Below are positions 63,787 to 64,000 of a stretch of DNA of 64,000 bases, one piece after another. The number at the start of each line of letters is the position of its first letter. Position 1 is the first letter of the stretch. Both the position numbers and the translations under genes were made by a program. The DNA is taken from the NCBI RefSeq assembly GCF_016811105.1, contig NZ_JAFBGM010000002.1, positions 186,001 through 250,000 of the forward strand, written 5' to 3'. This DNA comes from Aurantibacter crassamenti. Its GTDB lineage: Bacteria; Bacteroidota; Bacteroidia; Flavobacteriales; Flavobacteriaceae. The notes below the pieces were generated by a model. It was not told the origin of the DNA. It saw only the letters and a program-made list of their open reading frames with translations, and did not search any database.

Positions 63787-64000
63787 ATGAAAATTAACAC
63801 CCTATATAGTACATTTTTGATTTTAGCCCTGTTGATTGGTTGCAATGAAGCAAAAGAAATTCATAAGGATGCTGCCTTGTTTTCGAAAGGTGAAAAAATC
63901 ACCAATGAAAATTTTGCGGGCACCGCGTGGCTAAACATGTTGGCCAGCCCAGATAGTTTAAATACCATGTACGCGGGTTTGGTTACATTTGAACCTGGCG
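63787..64000 (+). CDS. cupin-domain lipoprotein, N-terminal part
   Basis: ATG 63787, running off the end of the window after 71 codons. A lipoprotein signal (ALLIGC) is followed by FSKGEKITNENFAGTAWLNML and YAGLVTFEPG, the beginning of a cupin-2 barrel of the kind found with CMD proteins. Metal-binding His are beyond the window. Likely co-transcribed with the CMD gene 13 bases upstream. Confidence 0.75.
   Translation, partial: MKINTLYSTFLILALLIGCNEAKEIHKDAALFSKGEKITNENFAGTAWLNMLASPDSLNTMYAGLVTFEPG

Overview
The window looks like a chromosomal segment of a marine Flavobacteriaceae (Bacteroidetes). Evidence: low G+C, TAnnTTTG-type -7 promoter elements in place of sigma70 boxes, weak Shine-Dalgarno sequences, a type IX secretion (Por) C-terminal tail, many Ser/Cys-lipobox lipoproteins, DUF4494, DUF2141, and a secreted sulfatase and carbohydrate-active enzymes. 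No rRNA, tRNA, transposase, integrase or CRISPR array was seen.

Layout. (1) 1-9.9 kb, mostly plus strand: the end of an SDR gene, a MarC-family membrane protein, a KefF-like quinone reductase with its KefB/C-like K+/H+ antiporter, an unusual zinc-ribbon SDR, a degenerate half-helicase, an EamA exporter, a J-domain/KTSC protein and a large-subunit catalase. (2) 9.9-14.1 kb, minus strand: a five-gene TetR operon (nitroreductase, alkenal/quinone-type reductase, Fe-alcohol dehydrogenase, DJ-1/Hsp31-like protein) that reads as a reactive-electrophile detoxification unit. (3) 14.5-21.4 kb: a cold-shock protein, a three-gene membrane operon beside a Crp-type regulator, an orphan HAD protein and a TPR sensor kinase. 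(4) 21.9-32.4 kb: arylsulfatase, amtB-glnK, amidohydrolase, DUF808, a cysteine-cluster protein, a beta-helix lipoprotein, a luciferase-like oxidoreductase, DUF4494 and a 33-residue basic protein. (5) 32.5-46 kb: the tamB-tamA pair, a two-part cold-shock protein, a DUF1080 protein and a large T9SS-secreted DUF5060/DUF4038 glycosidase-like protein.

(6) 46-57.3 kb is the accessory part. Four copies of a 90-120 bp repeat (all in plus orientation) punctuate it like cassette boundaries. Between them lie two tandem lipoprotein esterases with a membrane LytTR regulator, then an orphan lipoprotein, then a subtilisin-like protease convergent with an AAA+ ATPase. The protease/ATPase module is flanked by two long imperfect direct repeats rich in hairpins. 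The pair resembles IetAS (AAA ATPase plus subtilase, known from plasmid stability and phage defence), but here the genes are tail-to-tail and share a TTAA at their stops. This is the best candidate for an unusual system in the window.

(7) 57.3-64 kb: an AraC regulator divergent from an outer-membrane-like protein, two paralogous secreted NTF2-like proteins, an IorAB-type molybdenum hydroxylase, a secreted carboxymuconolactone-decarboxylase-family protein and the start of a cupin lipoprotein. It is likely one periplasmic oxidation locus.
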